Assembly (NCBI GenBank): GCA_008360955.1
Contig: LUCM01001942.1
Span: 281,972 to 345,971 of the forward strand
Length of the DNA: 64,000 bases
Direction of reading: 5' to 3'
Source: Fasciolopsis buskii
Taxonomy: Eukaryota; Platyhelminthes; Trematoda; Plagiorchiida; Fasciolidae
The translations under genes and the position numbers were made by a program. Positions 22,801 to 35,633 of the stretch are shown piece after piece. The notes beneath the pieces were generated by a model. It worked only from the letters and a program-made list of their open reading frames with translations. It ran no database searches and was not told where the DNA came from. The stretch's first letter is position 1, and every line of letters starts with the position of its first letter.

Positions 22801-25800
22801 ATCGCTGTCTTTGTGTGTAACAACAAAGATTCCACCAACCATTTCCATGATTTTTAGTTTCTCGAGCAGCCTTCTTGGACTGCTTGTAAGCAAAGGACCA
22901 CATTCAAGTTGGCGGACAAATTTCCTCTAATTCTAATTTGAATTCTCATTATAACTTGTTGCGTTCTCAACCATGTCTCTGAGACACCTACTGTCATCTT
23001 ACAATGGGTTCATTCCATCATTTTCTCCTTCATGTTCTTTGGACTGCAGACATCCGTAAACCAAACGTTGGTAACATATATTTGTGTATTAGGTTCCTCT
23101 AAGCTTACATTATCCTCTGGGGCACTGGGGTCCATAAGGATGGTTCTTGAAATTGCCATAATACATCACCTTGATTCGCAAAATCTTATCCACAAATAAC
23201 CCAGGGATTATGTTCAACTATTTGCTCAATTAGTGGTTCTCAAGAGCGGACACCAGCACCCTGCTCCAGAAAGCTACACTCAGTGGTGTTCTCCTCACAA
23301 CTGCTGCCAGGATTTCCCGGCTACAGTCATTACTTCTCGGAAAATAAATTATCATTTTCCTTTTCTTCCGTTTTTCCACTATTCATTTTTCACTTCGGGA
23401 GGATTTAACGCGCCCATTTTTACAGTGATCACATGTATACCGTCGCTGGAATCCGCAGTCTCATCAGCGTTCTCAGTGGCTTTGCCTTCAGTTTGTTTTA
23501 GTCAGTACACCACAGTCCCAGCAACTGTTGCATTTGGTTTGTTTGCCCAGCCTTAAACCCACTGACCTCATCTAGCAAAAAACTGCGAAAATTTTCGAAG
23601 ACGTATCCAGAGTAATTCTTATACATCCATCGTGCTCTGGTGAACTCTACTCATTCTGTTTTGTGTACTCTCAAACACAGTAAAACAAAGAATCGATGGT
23701 TTGATGCACGTGGTCCCTTTCAGATGTCGATTTCATGGTACTCAATACACCTTAAGTCTGTTACGAACTCAGATATTCTGAAGTTATCTATGTTATATCT
23801 ATGATCCATTTTCTGCCTTCGTTTCACTAATCACAACCCCTTCCAGAAAAAAATAACTGACCCTCTACCTTTAGCCTGTCGCGGTATTCAAAGTAAAGCA
23901 AGATTCCTGCTGATAGAGTAATTTCGTCCACCGGCCGTTCTTGGCCTATAACCTCCTTCAGAGGTTTCAGACTTAAATCTTAAATCGTGATTTACCGCAT
24001 TTGAGACAATTTGAATTCGGTTACCCCAGAGTAATATTTACTATCCCACTCTGGAGGTTCTCCGTGCTCGATATCATGGCTCGCGATGGGTTCCCGGTTA
24101 CGAACGTTTGCTCGCCTTATTAGTACTGAAACTAACAAGTACACTATTGAAACATTGACTGTAACTTTCTTGGTGCTCTGTCATGATCGGTGGTTTATGA
24201 CCCCAGTGTGAACTGTGTAAGTCTGATAACTGTTGAACTTTTTAAGGGCTTACCCAACTACTAGCAACTCTCCGATTTTTGCATATTTCTGCTCGCATAC
24301 AGCCATCGTTTCGCCTCGGTAATCACTCGGCGACCATTCTGTAAGCGAATAATTTCTAACCCATAGTGATCACTGCTACATTGTATACTAAGTAGAAAAG
24401 ATGAAATTACATAGGCCTTTACAATAAGCTGTTTTACGCAATCTAAGGCCGACTTCTGCTGGTCTGCCCAAATCTACGTTTCTGCCGACGGTTCTCACTA
24501 GTTCCGTTAAGTCTTTTAAGCATCCGTTAAGAAAGTTGATCGTTTCATTAGAACATGAGACTATTCTTATCGGTTGATCCAGACTTATGGACAATGACAC
24601 ATACTTCTTCAAGACCTGGCCTGATACCTGTGTTGGTTTGAGCGTGGCTACAGAAAGTGACTGCTGATCTACGGAATGTCAACTTGTCTCACTTTAGTTT
24701 AATTTCACCACGGACAAGTCGTGCAGGGGAGAGTAAAACTTGTCGTTGTTCCCGAATATTCTTATTTAAAAAATCAGAATATCGTCCACTGCGCAAAGTA
24801 CTCACGTAGTTCGTCTACTGCTCATAAAACCATCTTCTGAAAAATTTCACTAGATAGTTTTGAACCGAGCAATATCTGCTTCCAAGAGTAAGAACTACAT
24901 GGTATACCAAACGTCGTCAAGTAAGTCGAGACTCCCTCCCTGCAGTAAGTGTCAAAAGGCTGAGACCAAGTCAGCTTTGCGTATTACCAAGCATTTGATA
25001 TACCGGGCAATGTAAATTACTCTTGTTTGGGTGCCTTGATTACCAGTTTGGGATCGACACAATCACGTACTTCTCCTGAGGTTTACTTGAATATCGCTAT
25101 TTGACTCGTCCATCTGTGAATTTGTCAACTTTAGTCGAAATTTATTTTTTATGAGAATTTTCAACTCCTGTTCGTATTGTTCTCGATCCGTTTATGTACA
25201 TGCTTTATAGGTTGCAACACGAGCTGCGGCAATACGCTAACGTTTAGTGCAACTATTTCAGTAGGCTTTGTGATCTCATTAAAGACAAGCGTAAATTCCC
25301 AAATAACATTCAGTCATATCAGAAATATGGTGAGCTAACGAATTGGTGGTAAGAAATCGAATTCAACATCACTAAATATTTTCAGTCAAGAATAGGAACG
25401 TCACTCTAGTAGACCGACAAAAATTTCTTGACAGAAAGTTGGTCATTCTTGGGGTTGATGATCTTAAATATTTCCTCTTCTTTCGGTGAGCCTTGGCACC
25501 ATTCCATGCCATCTCCTGCGGTCCGCATGTGATTTCTGCTGGAGCATTCGCAGGTTTGAGGTTTATTGGTGCACCGATGTTTAGCAAAAATTCGATTTTT
25601 TCCATGTTCATCAGTATGTTGGTGAGCACATTCATTTGCTTTGTTGCAGTATGTATTTGCTTTGGAGAAATATTTCGGCATAAAATAATTAAGCCTGCTG
25701 CATAAATCTCATGTTTTCCACAAGGCGAACAATTTTCTCTTTATGTGAATTGCAGTTTGCCATGAAACCAACATTCCATCTTATACTCCAGGCGTCTGTC

Positions 25801-26828
25801 AAATGTTGTCTTGCACAGACCACGTGATTCTGACGTGTCTGATGTTTCTACATGTTTTCTGGCTTGCTTCCTCACCTAGGCTTCTTGGATGCCAACCTTG
25901 AAATCTTCAACAGCCGCAGCGGGATCGTGTAAACCTGTCACAATCTGGTAAAGCACAAAGTTCTCCATGAAGCTGTAAAAACTGAAGCACCATGCAGCAG
26001 AATAGATGCGAGTCGAATGTTTTTTCTAGTGAAACGTCCGTGTATGGCTCATCATACTTCCGGAGCCAGCACGCTTCTAATGTCAGCGCCATCATTTTCC
26101 AGTCACTCTCGCCCTAACTGGTCTCGAATGAGAGACCATCAGAGATGTGAAGTGCTACCGCCCCAATCTTGTGATGCAATAGCGCGGATCGGACCGCTTA
26201 CAGTTCTCAATCTATGGCCGGCAGTGTTCGACGGTTCGCGTATTGTGTTTGCCACAGCCTCCAGTCATCAGCTAACCTCCCGCATCATCCATCAACAAAT
26301 GTGCTGACGAATAATTCTGTAGGGGATTATTCAAGCGCTTTTTGGACATTGTCGATTTTATTTCAGTTTCCGCTTCCACTATGTCAAAATTCGCTTCATC
26401 AGGAAATGTGATCAACGCGTTGCAACATCGTGCAATGAGGAAATCTCAATCAGTATTAAGCCATCAGTGGCCTACAGAGCCCGAAGCACCAATGAAATGG
26501 CTCAACTGAAAAGTGCTAAGCAAAATTCTTCGGCGAGCCAGTCCGGAAAAAACAGCGAGGCGATAAAATTAAAAAAAAACTTGCAACATCGAGGTCAACA
26601 GACAGCTTGACACCATTGGCTAAGAAAACGTACGACGAACTTGCGTTAAGATGGTGCATCGCGTGTTCTTGGGTGGGGTCAAGAGTATCTGTCACCCATT
26701 TGGACGGGGATATCGAACGTTATGGAAGCGAATGAGCATCATGAGTGATTGTCTTATGGCTTTCCATTTAGTCAGGATGACTGGAAAAATAAGCCCGAAC
26801 AGTTAAACTGTGTTGCAACAGAGTGCTT
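19871..26828. other. Long stretch without supportable genes
   Basis: I see no clear repeat family. Open frames at 21446-21879 (plus) and 22496-22293 (minus) lack splice or domain support. Around 26.1-25.3 kb the minus strand has several protein-like pieces (RENCSPCGKHE.. and EFLLNIGAPINLKPANAPAE) that hint at a decayed retroelement gag or pol, but I cannot place them. One weak exon candidate (24620-24388) is entered separately. Confidence 0.45.
24388..24620 (-). CDS. Weak candidate exon, possibly Ig-like
   Basis: An acceptor GGTATCAG|GC opens a phase-1 frame with a B-strand-like stretch (QPIRIVSCSNET) and, 50 residues on, GLRLRKTAYCKGL. It ends either at a weak donor (GTAAAG at the second cysteine codon) or at the stop at 24388. 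The pattern of phase plus two cysteines matches the neighbouring Ig exons. There is no core tryptophan and no good donor. The call is tentative. Confidence 0.25.
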
Positions 26829-26833
26829 TTATT
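26828..26833 (-). promoter_or_regulatory. Candidate polyadenylation signal overlapping a stop codon
   Basis: AATAAA on the minus strand includes the TAA stop of the frame 27169-26829. If used, the 3' UTR would be very short. Confidence 0.3.
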
Positions 26834-27169
26834 TCCACAGCAGTGTAGGTTCGCATCCTGGCCACCTTGTGTAATCATTATTTTTATTGTAATATGGTAC
26901 ATGATGAGGAACGGTAGCAGTCGCCCTGCTCTTTAACCCTGACCGATGATGATGATGATAACGATCGTGATCGTGAATGAACTCATGAGGATGATACGAA
27001 TTTTCCGTATGCTCATGCCCTCTCTCTAATTTGAACAAGGCCGGGGACTTGTCACTCCCGAAGACGAAAACTGGTAGCCTGAGCGGCGTTCGGTCAGTCA
27101 GCATGCATGTGTTTACGTATTTGAGCTTGTCGGGTTGGTTGAATGAAGAAGTTGGTGACCGATGTCCTA
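26829..27169 (-). CDS. Candidate last exon, His-rich hydrophilic tail
   Basis: The acceptor ACCAATATTCTAG|TA opens a phase-1 frame of about 113 codons ending at 26829. The peptide is hydrophilic, with polar stretches, a histidine-rich segment (HDHDRYHHHHRSG) and a proline/tyrosine-containing end (WPGCEPTLLWK). It has no membrane span. It is 760 nt downstream of the Ig exon 28272-27928, whose donor is phase 1, so the two can splice in frame. The stop codon lies inside an AATAAA (26828-26833). It could be a cytoplasmic or secreted tail of an Ig-like protein. No family is recognised. A competing acceptor (TGTTGTCACTAG|AAT, phase 0) lies about 60 nt upstream. Confidence 0.42.
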
Positions 27170-27463
27170 CTAGAATATTGGTCCAAGTGGTCTTCATTTG
27201 GTGATGCAATGAGGAGGCAGAATTCTAGTGACAACAATTGCTCTGGTATTTTTTAAATTTCCCAAGTTTGCCTGTTTTTGTTTTCAACGGAACACCGATG
27301 GTTTTCAAGTGAAACTGGAATTGATAATTTTCAGTCTAAATGGATTCCGTGTGATTTCCGTATAATTCATCATGTGAAATCAAAGCGTCACTTACAATTA
27401 AGAACCCATTGAAATGCATTGTACAATCGCTTTGTCCTCCATAGGAATCACCAATAACGCAAA

Positions 27464-27480
27464 CATATATATATATATAT
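27464..27480. repeat. (AT)n microsatellite
   Basis: A short AT dinucleotide run between ACA and GTTTTTG. Confidence 0.9.
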
Positions 27481-27927
27481 GTTTTTGTATGCAAAAATAA
27501 AATCAGTCGTGATTCTGCCCTATGGGGAGATTATTAAGGGTTTTGTCTGGTTAAAGGAGTTGATTCTTGCGTAGTTGCTGTTTATAAGAAGACTGTGTGG
27601 ATTGCTCTCACCGGAAACACAATAGAGTGTAAGCAATAATAATGTGTTGCATGTTTTGTAAGTTATTCGATTAGTTTTACGAAAATTTTTCGTCCGGGCT
27701 TTAGTTTTCTCAAAATGTTCGTCATCATCTGTCCTATGTTTCATTCTAGACAATCATTGTTTTCAGAATTTCTATCTGCTAGTTTTGTGCGAATTTCCTG
27801 AAACACCGATTAGATTAGATACTGACATCTCATCGCCGTATGAAACGAGTATTAGCGACAATTTTCTATTCAAGACAAAATGTTTAGAGGCATTGTTGGT
27901 GGAATTCAATGTGCCTGTAACACTTAC

Positions 27928-28272
27928 GAACACGTGAAATGAGGAGAATCTTCGAACGGCATCCTCTAGTGAAATTCATGAGACAACGGAATGTAGACGG
28001 CTCCAATGATCCTTGACCGCCCTCGGCCACGAGCGTCGTGTGTGTTGGTGTTCCCGATAGCTCCGGTTTGATGTGAAACCGTTCCTGTCCCGTAAGACGC
28101 TGCCATTTTGGTGAGGCGGATTCTGTGTCATCAACTCTTAGTAAAGCACATATGAATGTGTGTCGAGTTGTCTCATCAAAAAAGAGGTGTTTGCGAGGTT
28201 CTTTGGCATAAATTTCTATTCCCTGAGTTGTCGATGTAAGGAGAGTCATGGAGACGGGTTTAATCGGTGGGT
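27928..28272 (-). CDS. Immunoglobulin-like domain exon
   Basis: This 345-nt internal exon runs from an acceptor CTCATCATTGCAG|AC (phase 1) to a donor ACGTGTTC|GTAAGT (phase 1). The open frame of 115 codons encodes an Ig-like domain. The B-strand cysteine is in RHTFICALLRV and a tryptophan 15 residues later in SPKWQRL. The F-strand cysteine is in EPSTFRCLMNF, about 55 residues after the first, and a hydrophobic G strand follows (SKILLISRV). It starts with a proline-rich interdomain linker (DPPIKPVS). These are standard I-set/V-set proportions, so this is the clearest Ig fold of the series. About 120 nt downstream a second strong acceptor (ATCGGTGTTTCAG|GA) would add only eight residues before a stop, which suggests a possible short secreted isoform. 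Confidence 0.78.
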
Positions 28273-29100
28273 CTGCAATGATGAGTAGAATGTAAGAATG
28301 TGAAAAACAATGGAAAAAAAATCAATTATCCATTACTACTGTTGATATTCAACAGATTAAGGTTTTAGTTGCAAAGAGATCATCACAAAAACAACTGACA
28401 ATAGACAAACAAATTCGCGCTACTGGATAACAAAAATATTCACCTAGACAAATCTGATAATTCGTTCCCTTTACCAACAAGCCTTAGGGGTATACAGCCT
28501 TGGGGAAAAATTCAGAATTGTAATTGACATATGCAAATAATAAACACTCAAATTTAGCTTTTTCTATCGACGACCTACACAAAAAGAGTAAGATGTTGAC
28601 AGCATGAGAATCGAATTCACGGGCATCAAATACATCGCCTGAGTGAATCATGCACACGAACGAGACAGTAAGTAATCTTCACCAAGAGCAAAATGCTGTG
28701 CGAATCATTTCGGCATTTCACGCTGTACGTAAACGAGGACAATGTGAGAAAAACGGATTCAACAAAAGGCTGGAAAGAAAGGCGACTATGTCCTAAAGAC
28801 CGACATTTTCTATTTATTTAATTCTGTTATTATTTAATACACATCGCGATAGAGGTTACCTGTGATACGAAACACGTTGGTATGCTGCCTCATCAAGCGG
28901 TTGTGACACAATCGAAACCAAATATTTCGACTGCCAGGTTCACATTTCGGAATGTTACTTTGAGGTTTATTAGTAAAGAATTTAGCGTCATTATCACACA
29001 AATTACGTTTAACTATAAACTTACCACCTCGTGTTTGTATACATTTCTCAGTAAGGCTGGATAATTTTCTCTATCGGCGGCATTTGGCTCAGTCCCACGG
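28273..29100. other. Stretch without supportable genes
   Basis: No frames with splice borders or element motifs were found. It is probably intron or intergenic sequence upstream of the Ig-like exon at 28272. Confidence 0.5.
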
Positions 29101-29109
29101 TCCCTTCTA

Positions 29110-29945
29110 CTTCACAAAGTGGAAGCATTTGTTTGACCCAGAGCTTTATTAGCATAGCTGTCTGATCACTTTACTAATGGAACCCAGTGCACATGAATGG
29201 ATGCTATAACTTCAAAACCGCTTATTAACAACTCAGGAGTGCTTCAGGGTGCTGTACTTACACCGTTTCTTTTTTCTACTTCAATCAGAGACTTATCTAC
29301 TCGCTCCCCTTGTCATCCGTTTAAGTATACTGATGATGTTTCCCTCTCGCAAGCCGTTTCGAACAACGATGATTTTCATAGTTTTCCCAACAACCTATCT
29401 TCCGTCTACGATTTCTCTGTACAAGTTGGTTTAAATCTCAACACATCTAAATGTTTCGAATGTCTGTTCTCTCTCCCTCGGTCGGTATACCCATCTGAAA
29501 CGCCTTCCATCAACTCAAAAATTCTTACCAGGGTTGATTCTGTCAAATATCTAGGAGTTACTATTGATAAAAATCTGAAGTGCACTTAGCACATTCCAAC
29601 CTGTGTAAAGAATCTCCGACGGTTGTTATTTCAAATCAGGAAGCTCCGACACTACAAGGTGAAACAAAGCACCATCTCTCGATTTGTATACCAGTGTGTT
29701 TTTCCAATCCTTTTTTACTGTTCTCCTGTTATTTTTCCAGGTTTACTTCAGAAAGACTTTAAAAGTATTCCCGGGGGCTACCAATTATTAGTCGTGTCCA
29801 TTAAACCAGTAACTGCGCTGTCCCTAAATCTATGTGGTCAACGCTTACCAGCATGCAAGAAATTTGCTCACAAAATTTTTTCTGATCCCATGCATCCTCT
29901 GCATAACCATCCTTCAAATCGCCGCTCTCATATTTAAAAACGATC
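29110..29945 (+). mobile_element. CR1/jockey-like LINE RT remnant
   Basis: The plus frame 29197-29589 contains the RT core. LINNSGVLQGAVLTPFLFS corresponds to GVPQGSVLSPFLF. KYTDDVSLSQ is the catalytic box with the two catalytic Asp kept, and VGLNLNTSKC and SVKYLGVTIDKNLK follow. A frameshift at about 29585 moves the reading to 29623-29937. There HIPTCVKNLRRLLFQIRKLR and FVYQCVFPILFYCSPVIFP are the thumb and tail typical of CR1-clade elements. No endonuclease is attached, so it is 5' truncated. It differs clearly from the RTE-type LINEs elsewhere in the window. Confidence 0.9.
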
Positions 29946-32900
29946 CACTTTTCCTTTCATACCCTCCAGAATCAATATCTATAGAAACTCTATCGTCCCT
30001 TATTTAGCACGAATTTTGACAAATCGTGACTGAGTTTCAACCGAATTCCTGAGCAACATATCATAATATGCTTTGGTCACTCCTCGATGAGTTTTATATT
30101 TTCCAAGAGGCGATGAGTGTATTTTTATTTTAGTTATTTGTTTTTTTTTCTTATTTTATTTTACCTTCATATTTTTTGACTGAGATGCAGCATTATTGAT
30201 TGTAGTCAAGAGTCTACCCAATACAACACAATCGAAGCTCGGATGCTTATTTGACCGCCGTTCTAAATCTCGCTCCATGAGATGTGAGGGCGCGCTAATC
30301 CACTAGCACGTGGGCACCTGGGGCACCCTGTTTGCTTGAATTTGCTTTTGTTTTCTTGTATATGTGCGTGCCTAGATTCGCTTGTAAATAGCACTCAATT
30401 CAATGTCCAATCTGGAACTGTCGCAACAGAATATTGAAACTTCCGCTATCATCACCCCTTTTGGGTAAGCTCAAAACAGGTGGCAGCGGCGTTAGTCATA
30501 CAAGCACATGATCAGCCCATTCACTGAATTGGTCTGAACAGTCTCAGGTTCGATCGATCAATAAACTATCAAAAGTGGTCAGATATGATCCGCCATCTAG
30601 ATGGAAATCTCATGAGAAAAGCGAAATGCGTGAATTCCAGTTTAGGAGCATTATTACATCGGAAACACGAGATAGTTGCCACCTCACTCGGCACAAATCA
30701 ACTTGACGATTTTGGAAGTGAGCAGCTCGGAGACTAAGCGTTTACGGAAGCTTTCACCCTCGCACACTATGGTCGCGGGAAAGCTCAGTAGCCAAGACAA
30801 GTGAGAGAAAGGGGAAGTAAATTTTCTGCACATTTTACAGATTCTGGAACATTTCAGTTAAGATTCTAAGAACCCGAATACCATTTTCAACTAGTGCACT
30901 TTGGGAGAGGGAGCCAAAGCAAGAGGTGTGGTCCATGTCCTAACGTCATTTGGGAGTGCGATGAGTTTTTCCCGCGAATATCTGGGCCTCAGTTGGCCTG
31001 AGCTTGTCATTTATCTGGTACAACACAACAGATAACGCTGAAGCGCGTACTCACTTCAGCACAGTTTTGATATTCACTGACCTTGGAGAAAAGTACGCTG
31101 ACTTCGGTTGCTACGTCACAGCACAGCCTGCTAAGAAGACAAGAAAAGAACGAGAAATAGTAAAACATCAACTCAGTATTCTGCAGTCGATGTACTGAGT
31201 GGGGCGTCGAGCTACATTGAGTATTGCATCCATGAGAAAAACTTTTATAATGTGAAACATTTAAAAGTTGGAGGTAGACTAAGCCTCACTTTATTTCGTA
31301 CCTGAAAAACAATGCCCAGTCAAAAGCGATTCATTCAGGTATGTGACTAGAACAAGTTACTTCACGTCCTAGCTTCGAGTGGTATCTAGACCACAACAGG
31401 AGATAAGCGGCCTTATATTTTTGGGGATCGCCGTAGGATGAGGAATTTTTAACGACGCACTTGGATCCTCCTTCCGAAGAATGATGTTCTGTTAAGTGCT
31501 ATTTGTGAACCCCATCTCTTCTACATTTATGGAATTCTTTAGCCTATCCAGCATGACGCTAATATCTCTGCTATTAAATTTCCTATATTTAAGTTTATTT
31601 GATTTCCTCCAAAGTACATGACCCACTTTGGTTAACCTCAAAGTCAAACCAATCACTAATTTGTGCATTCATTTCCCCGTCACTAATCCGCTGACTCTGT
31701 TCGTACACTTTCATTGTGTGATAGTGATTCTCAGCATGAAATTAATACGACTGGGTTGCATCAGTAACACGATGACTAGCGAAAAGTTTAATCTACCATG
31801 TTCAAACCTCCATAGTGCCTAACCATTATTTGGTCCCCATGGCTCTTAAGATGTTGACACCGACAATTTTGCTTGCTTCTAACTTTCTTCTTGTAATTTT
31901 CTCATATGCCCAAGTAAACTCTGGGGCGCCATTTTAAAAATAAATCAACAAATACATTACATCTCCTGTTCAGAAACAGCGAATTAAATAATACTAGTCC
32001 TTGAAAGGGATCGCTAATCGTTTTGTGCCACTGAAAGAGAAGCCATTATATCGTTCACCGATCATGATCAACACCGAGCTTTCTCTGTACGGAATACTTG
32101 ATTGTGTTCACCATTGCTTGTCATTCAAAACTGAACTCGTTCAGTCAGACCTTGACAATCCCTGTTCAATGCAAAATTCCATATTTACCGGCAAAACTTT
32201 CGGTGCTGACTCTCAAACCTTCGGCTTTCTAATTACTAGCGACTTACCCCAGCTTGTGCACAGAAAATGTCTAACGATGATAAATCTAGCAACCATAATG
32301 GTCACAATACTGGTTCTTTCCACCCAATACATTAAGGTATAAATGTTTCACCCAGTCTTGCGATAACAGTAATAGAGCAGTGTGACGATATCCTTACTTT
32401 CTGAAAATATGTACTTGTCAAGATGGTTGGAGTTATAGACTTGAGACATCGAGACAGACTGTATTTTACATTCTACCAAGCAGGCAGATGAACTTTCTTT
32501 CTCGGGAAGAAATTGGGCCCAAGATTTTTGCGGCGTGCGTCCGAATACATGAGGCAATAGTGTTATCCTCTCGTTTCTGCTGGTCGAATTCTGCTGGAAA
32601 CAAAGAGTTCGACGTTGGTATCCTATAATGTTTTTACTTGAAATCGTTATGCGGAATTTGGCCAGTTGCAATAACGCACGGATAAGAATTACCATCAGAC
32701 ACTGGATTGACCTCGACCCAGGGTGAACAAATGAGGACGACGGGAAGATCATAGCAGCTTGGACACACGTTCGTGATTTATTTGCAACTCGTGCTTTTAT
32801 CAACGAAGTAGGAGGTGTCCTGATTGGTGAAATGCATTCCGTCCAACGGCTTTCGATAAATGTTTCGACTTCTCGATTGCCTGCAGCAACGATTTCCATT

Positions 32901-32993
32901 GTTGGTTGTGTAGGCGGCTACAGAGAAGCTGTACCGGACCGTATCAGGTGACTTGCACATGGACTCCCCATAAATTAGCATGTAGAAAGTTAC

Positions 32994-33116
32994 CTGATCG
33001 CAGAGTATTGGGTCCTGGAAATCTGAATTACACAGGTATACGTACGAGAACTTGGAAAGCCTTAGAAGTTTGTTAAGGCTTTCTCTTATCCGAAAACAGT
33101 GAACCAATTTTGTTTC
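32994..33116 (-). CDS. Weak candidate exon (phase 0-0)
   Basis: A pyrimidine-rich acceptor (GCAATTCTTCATAG|GAA) and a donor GATCAG|GTAACT delimit a 41-codon open frame. It contains LRLSKFSYVYLCNSDF, which resembles an Ig E-F strand. The phase differs from the main Ig series, so it may be the second half of a split domain or chance. Confidence 0.22.
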
Positions 33117-34739
33117 CTATGAAGAATTGCGAAGCAATCTGATGGACTTGTGCGTTGTAGTTACTAATTTCGCTGACTCCTTGTTATGCAGTCAACTTAA
33201 TAATTAACTTATCGACACAAACAAGCTACAGCTTTACTCGTTACTATCCACAATACTACCACTATTGTTTCTACAATACTATTGCTAATAATCTATTTCC
33301 AAAAAATAACCTCAACCTTCGAGGAAAGAAAATAATGAAGTATGTTTTGTCACAGAAATCGGTTTGTAAATGCATATAGTCCAGCGATGTCAGCAAAATG
33401 GTACCTGTTGAAACAGGTCTAGGCAGCTCTTGTCACGATGTCATGAACTCGAAGCAGTATCTTTGGGTTTCATCAATCACCACGGTAATTCGTAGTACTG
33501 AAACTTGTAACAGTATTATTGAACCGAACGAATAGAAATAAGGTACAGATACGGACTGCCTATAAGCACTGAAATGATTCAGACTCAAAGTACGAAACTG
33601 AGAACAAGTAGAATACCACGACAGCTGGAAGACAATTTTTATTCACAAATAATGTGCTTATATAGACCACGTGGGGAATCCCAACTGGTAGAGAATCTTC
33701 AGGCCCAAGACTATCAAGACTGCCAAAACAGTGAAAAAAGAAAATAATCACTGAAGAACTGATGGCCCCGGAAAGATGACATAATCCATCTGTAACCAAT
33801 CGGATGACCTGTTCAAAAATTGTGTGCCGGATAAATAAGCACTCGGAAAACTGAATTCGTTTTCATAACTTGCAGTATGGACGTTGCAGATGCCTGTCAT
33901 ACTGCAGCAATGTTTGCTTTCACTTCACCTGTAGTCTCTTTTATGGATAAAATACTTGTTTTAGGTAGCTGTAGAAGAGCAAATATATTGGGGAAATTCC
34001 GGAGACCGTAGATCTTTCGTTTCCCAGCACCATAAACTCAAATAATTCTCCAACGGAACAAACCATTTTAGTAATTTAATGAAAGCGCATTGGTTTCATC
34101 AATGTGCTCGTGGATACTTACGAAAGCATACGGACTGACGGTTTTTTCACTTCCGGTCGACTTTATTTTTAGCCAGTCTACACTGACCTATTGGGCTTAG
34201 TTCCATACATGATACAACCACGAATATGACACTAAAAAAACAAGTGGATTATCATTGTATTTGCTTATGCCTCTATGTTGTTGACGGAGGGGTTGAACAA
34301 TTGGCTGCGGTCCACTGTCTTACAAGATAGTTTTAACTTCGTTCCCATTTCAGCCAGCCCGCACACATCATGGTACAAATCAAATGCATCAGTTTATGCT
34401 CAAGTTGATATTTGGCTAATTAGAATAATGGAATCCTGTTCTGAAGACAGCCGTAAGCTTGCACGAGTTTCGTTTGATTTGGTTCAGTTCGTCCAACGAT
34501 ATGCCAACCGAAGTAACTGCATTTTTGGCACGTCTCATTAATGGTCGTGTGAGTGCCTGGCGTCGAAATACTCCTGTTGCAACTATATCGATTTAGCACT
34601 AATCCATTGTGAATTACATAAACCTTCCACTATAAACCTTATAGTCTATACTAAAAACAGGAATTCGGTTTTTCCCCTATCTAAGTTGGCTGTGGTCGGA
34701 TGGCAAACCAATAGATTGTGTATCGCAGATGACCTACTT

Positions 34740-34860
34740 GAGTTATGCTGCAATGTACTGTTCTGAACTGCATTGTACTGTATTCTGCTACACTGCGCTG
34801 TATGGATTAATATCGCACTGAATTGTATTGCGTTGCACGGTAGACTACTGTAATCTAAAT
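34740..34860. repeat. Degenerate ~10-bp minisatellite
   Basis: Successive imperfect copies of a unit close to ACTGYRTTGT can be read over about 120 bp (for example TGCAATGTACTG, GCATTGTACTG, ACACTGCGCTG, GCACTGAATTG). The copies are diverged and of slightly varying length. Confidence 0.65.
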
Positions 34861-35633
34861 AATTTACCTTTCTTTGTGACGGACTTTCAATAGTGGCAAA
34901 TTAACAACCCTTTGGTCGTTAATACAAAGTTATCTTCCTTCTCAGCCTCTGGTTGAATCCAGAAAATCTGCTTTGACTTTGAAAATCTCACAGGAAACAA
35001 GTTGACCAGATCGGATTCGTTTTCGGTTAAGCTCGCGTGATTGGAGGTCGTCAAAACTCGTGCCTAATCCTTCGGCGCATTTCATGTACATTCGCAAGGA
35101 TTTTGGTAATATTTGAATCAGTTACGGAAAGTTCCTCTGGATTTACCCCATTTCGCATGTTCCATTTGATCGGATTTCCATCGTTTATCTCACATTGTTC
35201 TCGTTTGCGTACAGCATAACGAGTCAACCTGAGTGGAATGCCGAAATGATTTATAGAAGGTTTAACTATGGTTAAACTTTATCTCTTGTTTCGATCGTGC
35301 TCATTCCTTGTTCACGTGTTATATTTGAAGCCCTCTGATGTCACTGTTGATGCTTACGTCAATTTACTCTTTTTGTGTAGGTTGTGGATCGAAAAAGCTG
35401 AAGTTGAGTGTTGGGTAGTTTGCGCATGTTAACATAACCGCTAAGTGTTTCATCGCTGTTGGATTAAAACAATCCGAGACAAGAGTTTTGTATCCCAGTA
35501 GTTTTTCGTCTTCGCCCTATTAGTGTGGAGTACAACAACCAACCAAGAACAGTGTTACCTTTAGAATGCAATATCACCTAATTCGAACTTTCATGTATAT
35601 TTTTACTACTGAAGAAAAATAATGAAAACAAAT

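Noticed and set aside
32001..32342. 113-codon plus-strand frame ending in a hydrophobic segment
   Set aside because: No splice sites or recognisable domain. A single such frame is expected by chance in 64 kb.
32348..32899. 183-codon minus-strand open frame
   Set aside because: No recognisable domain. A donor-like ATG|GTAATT exists internally, but the only acceptor gives a phase that does not fit neighbours. Probably chance.
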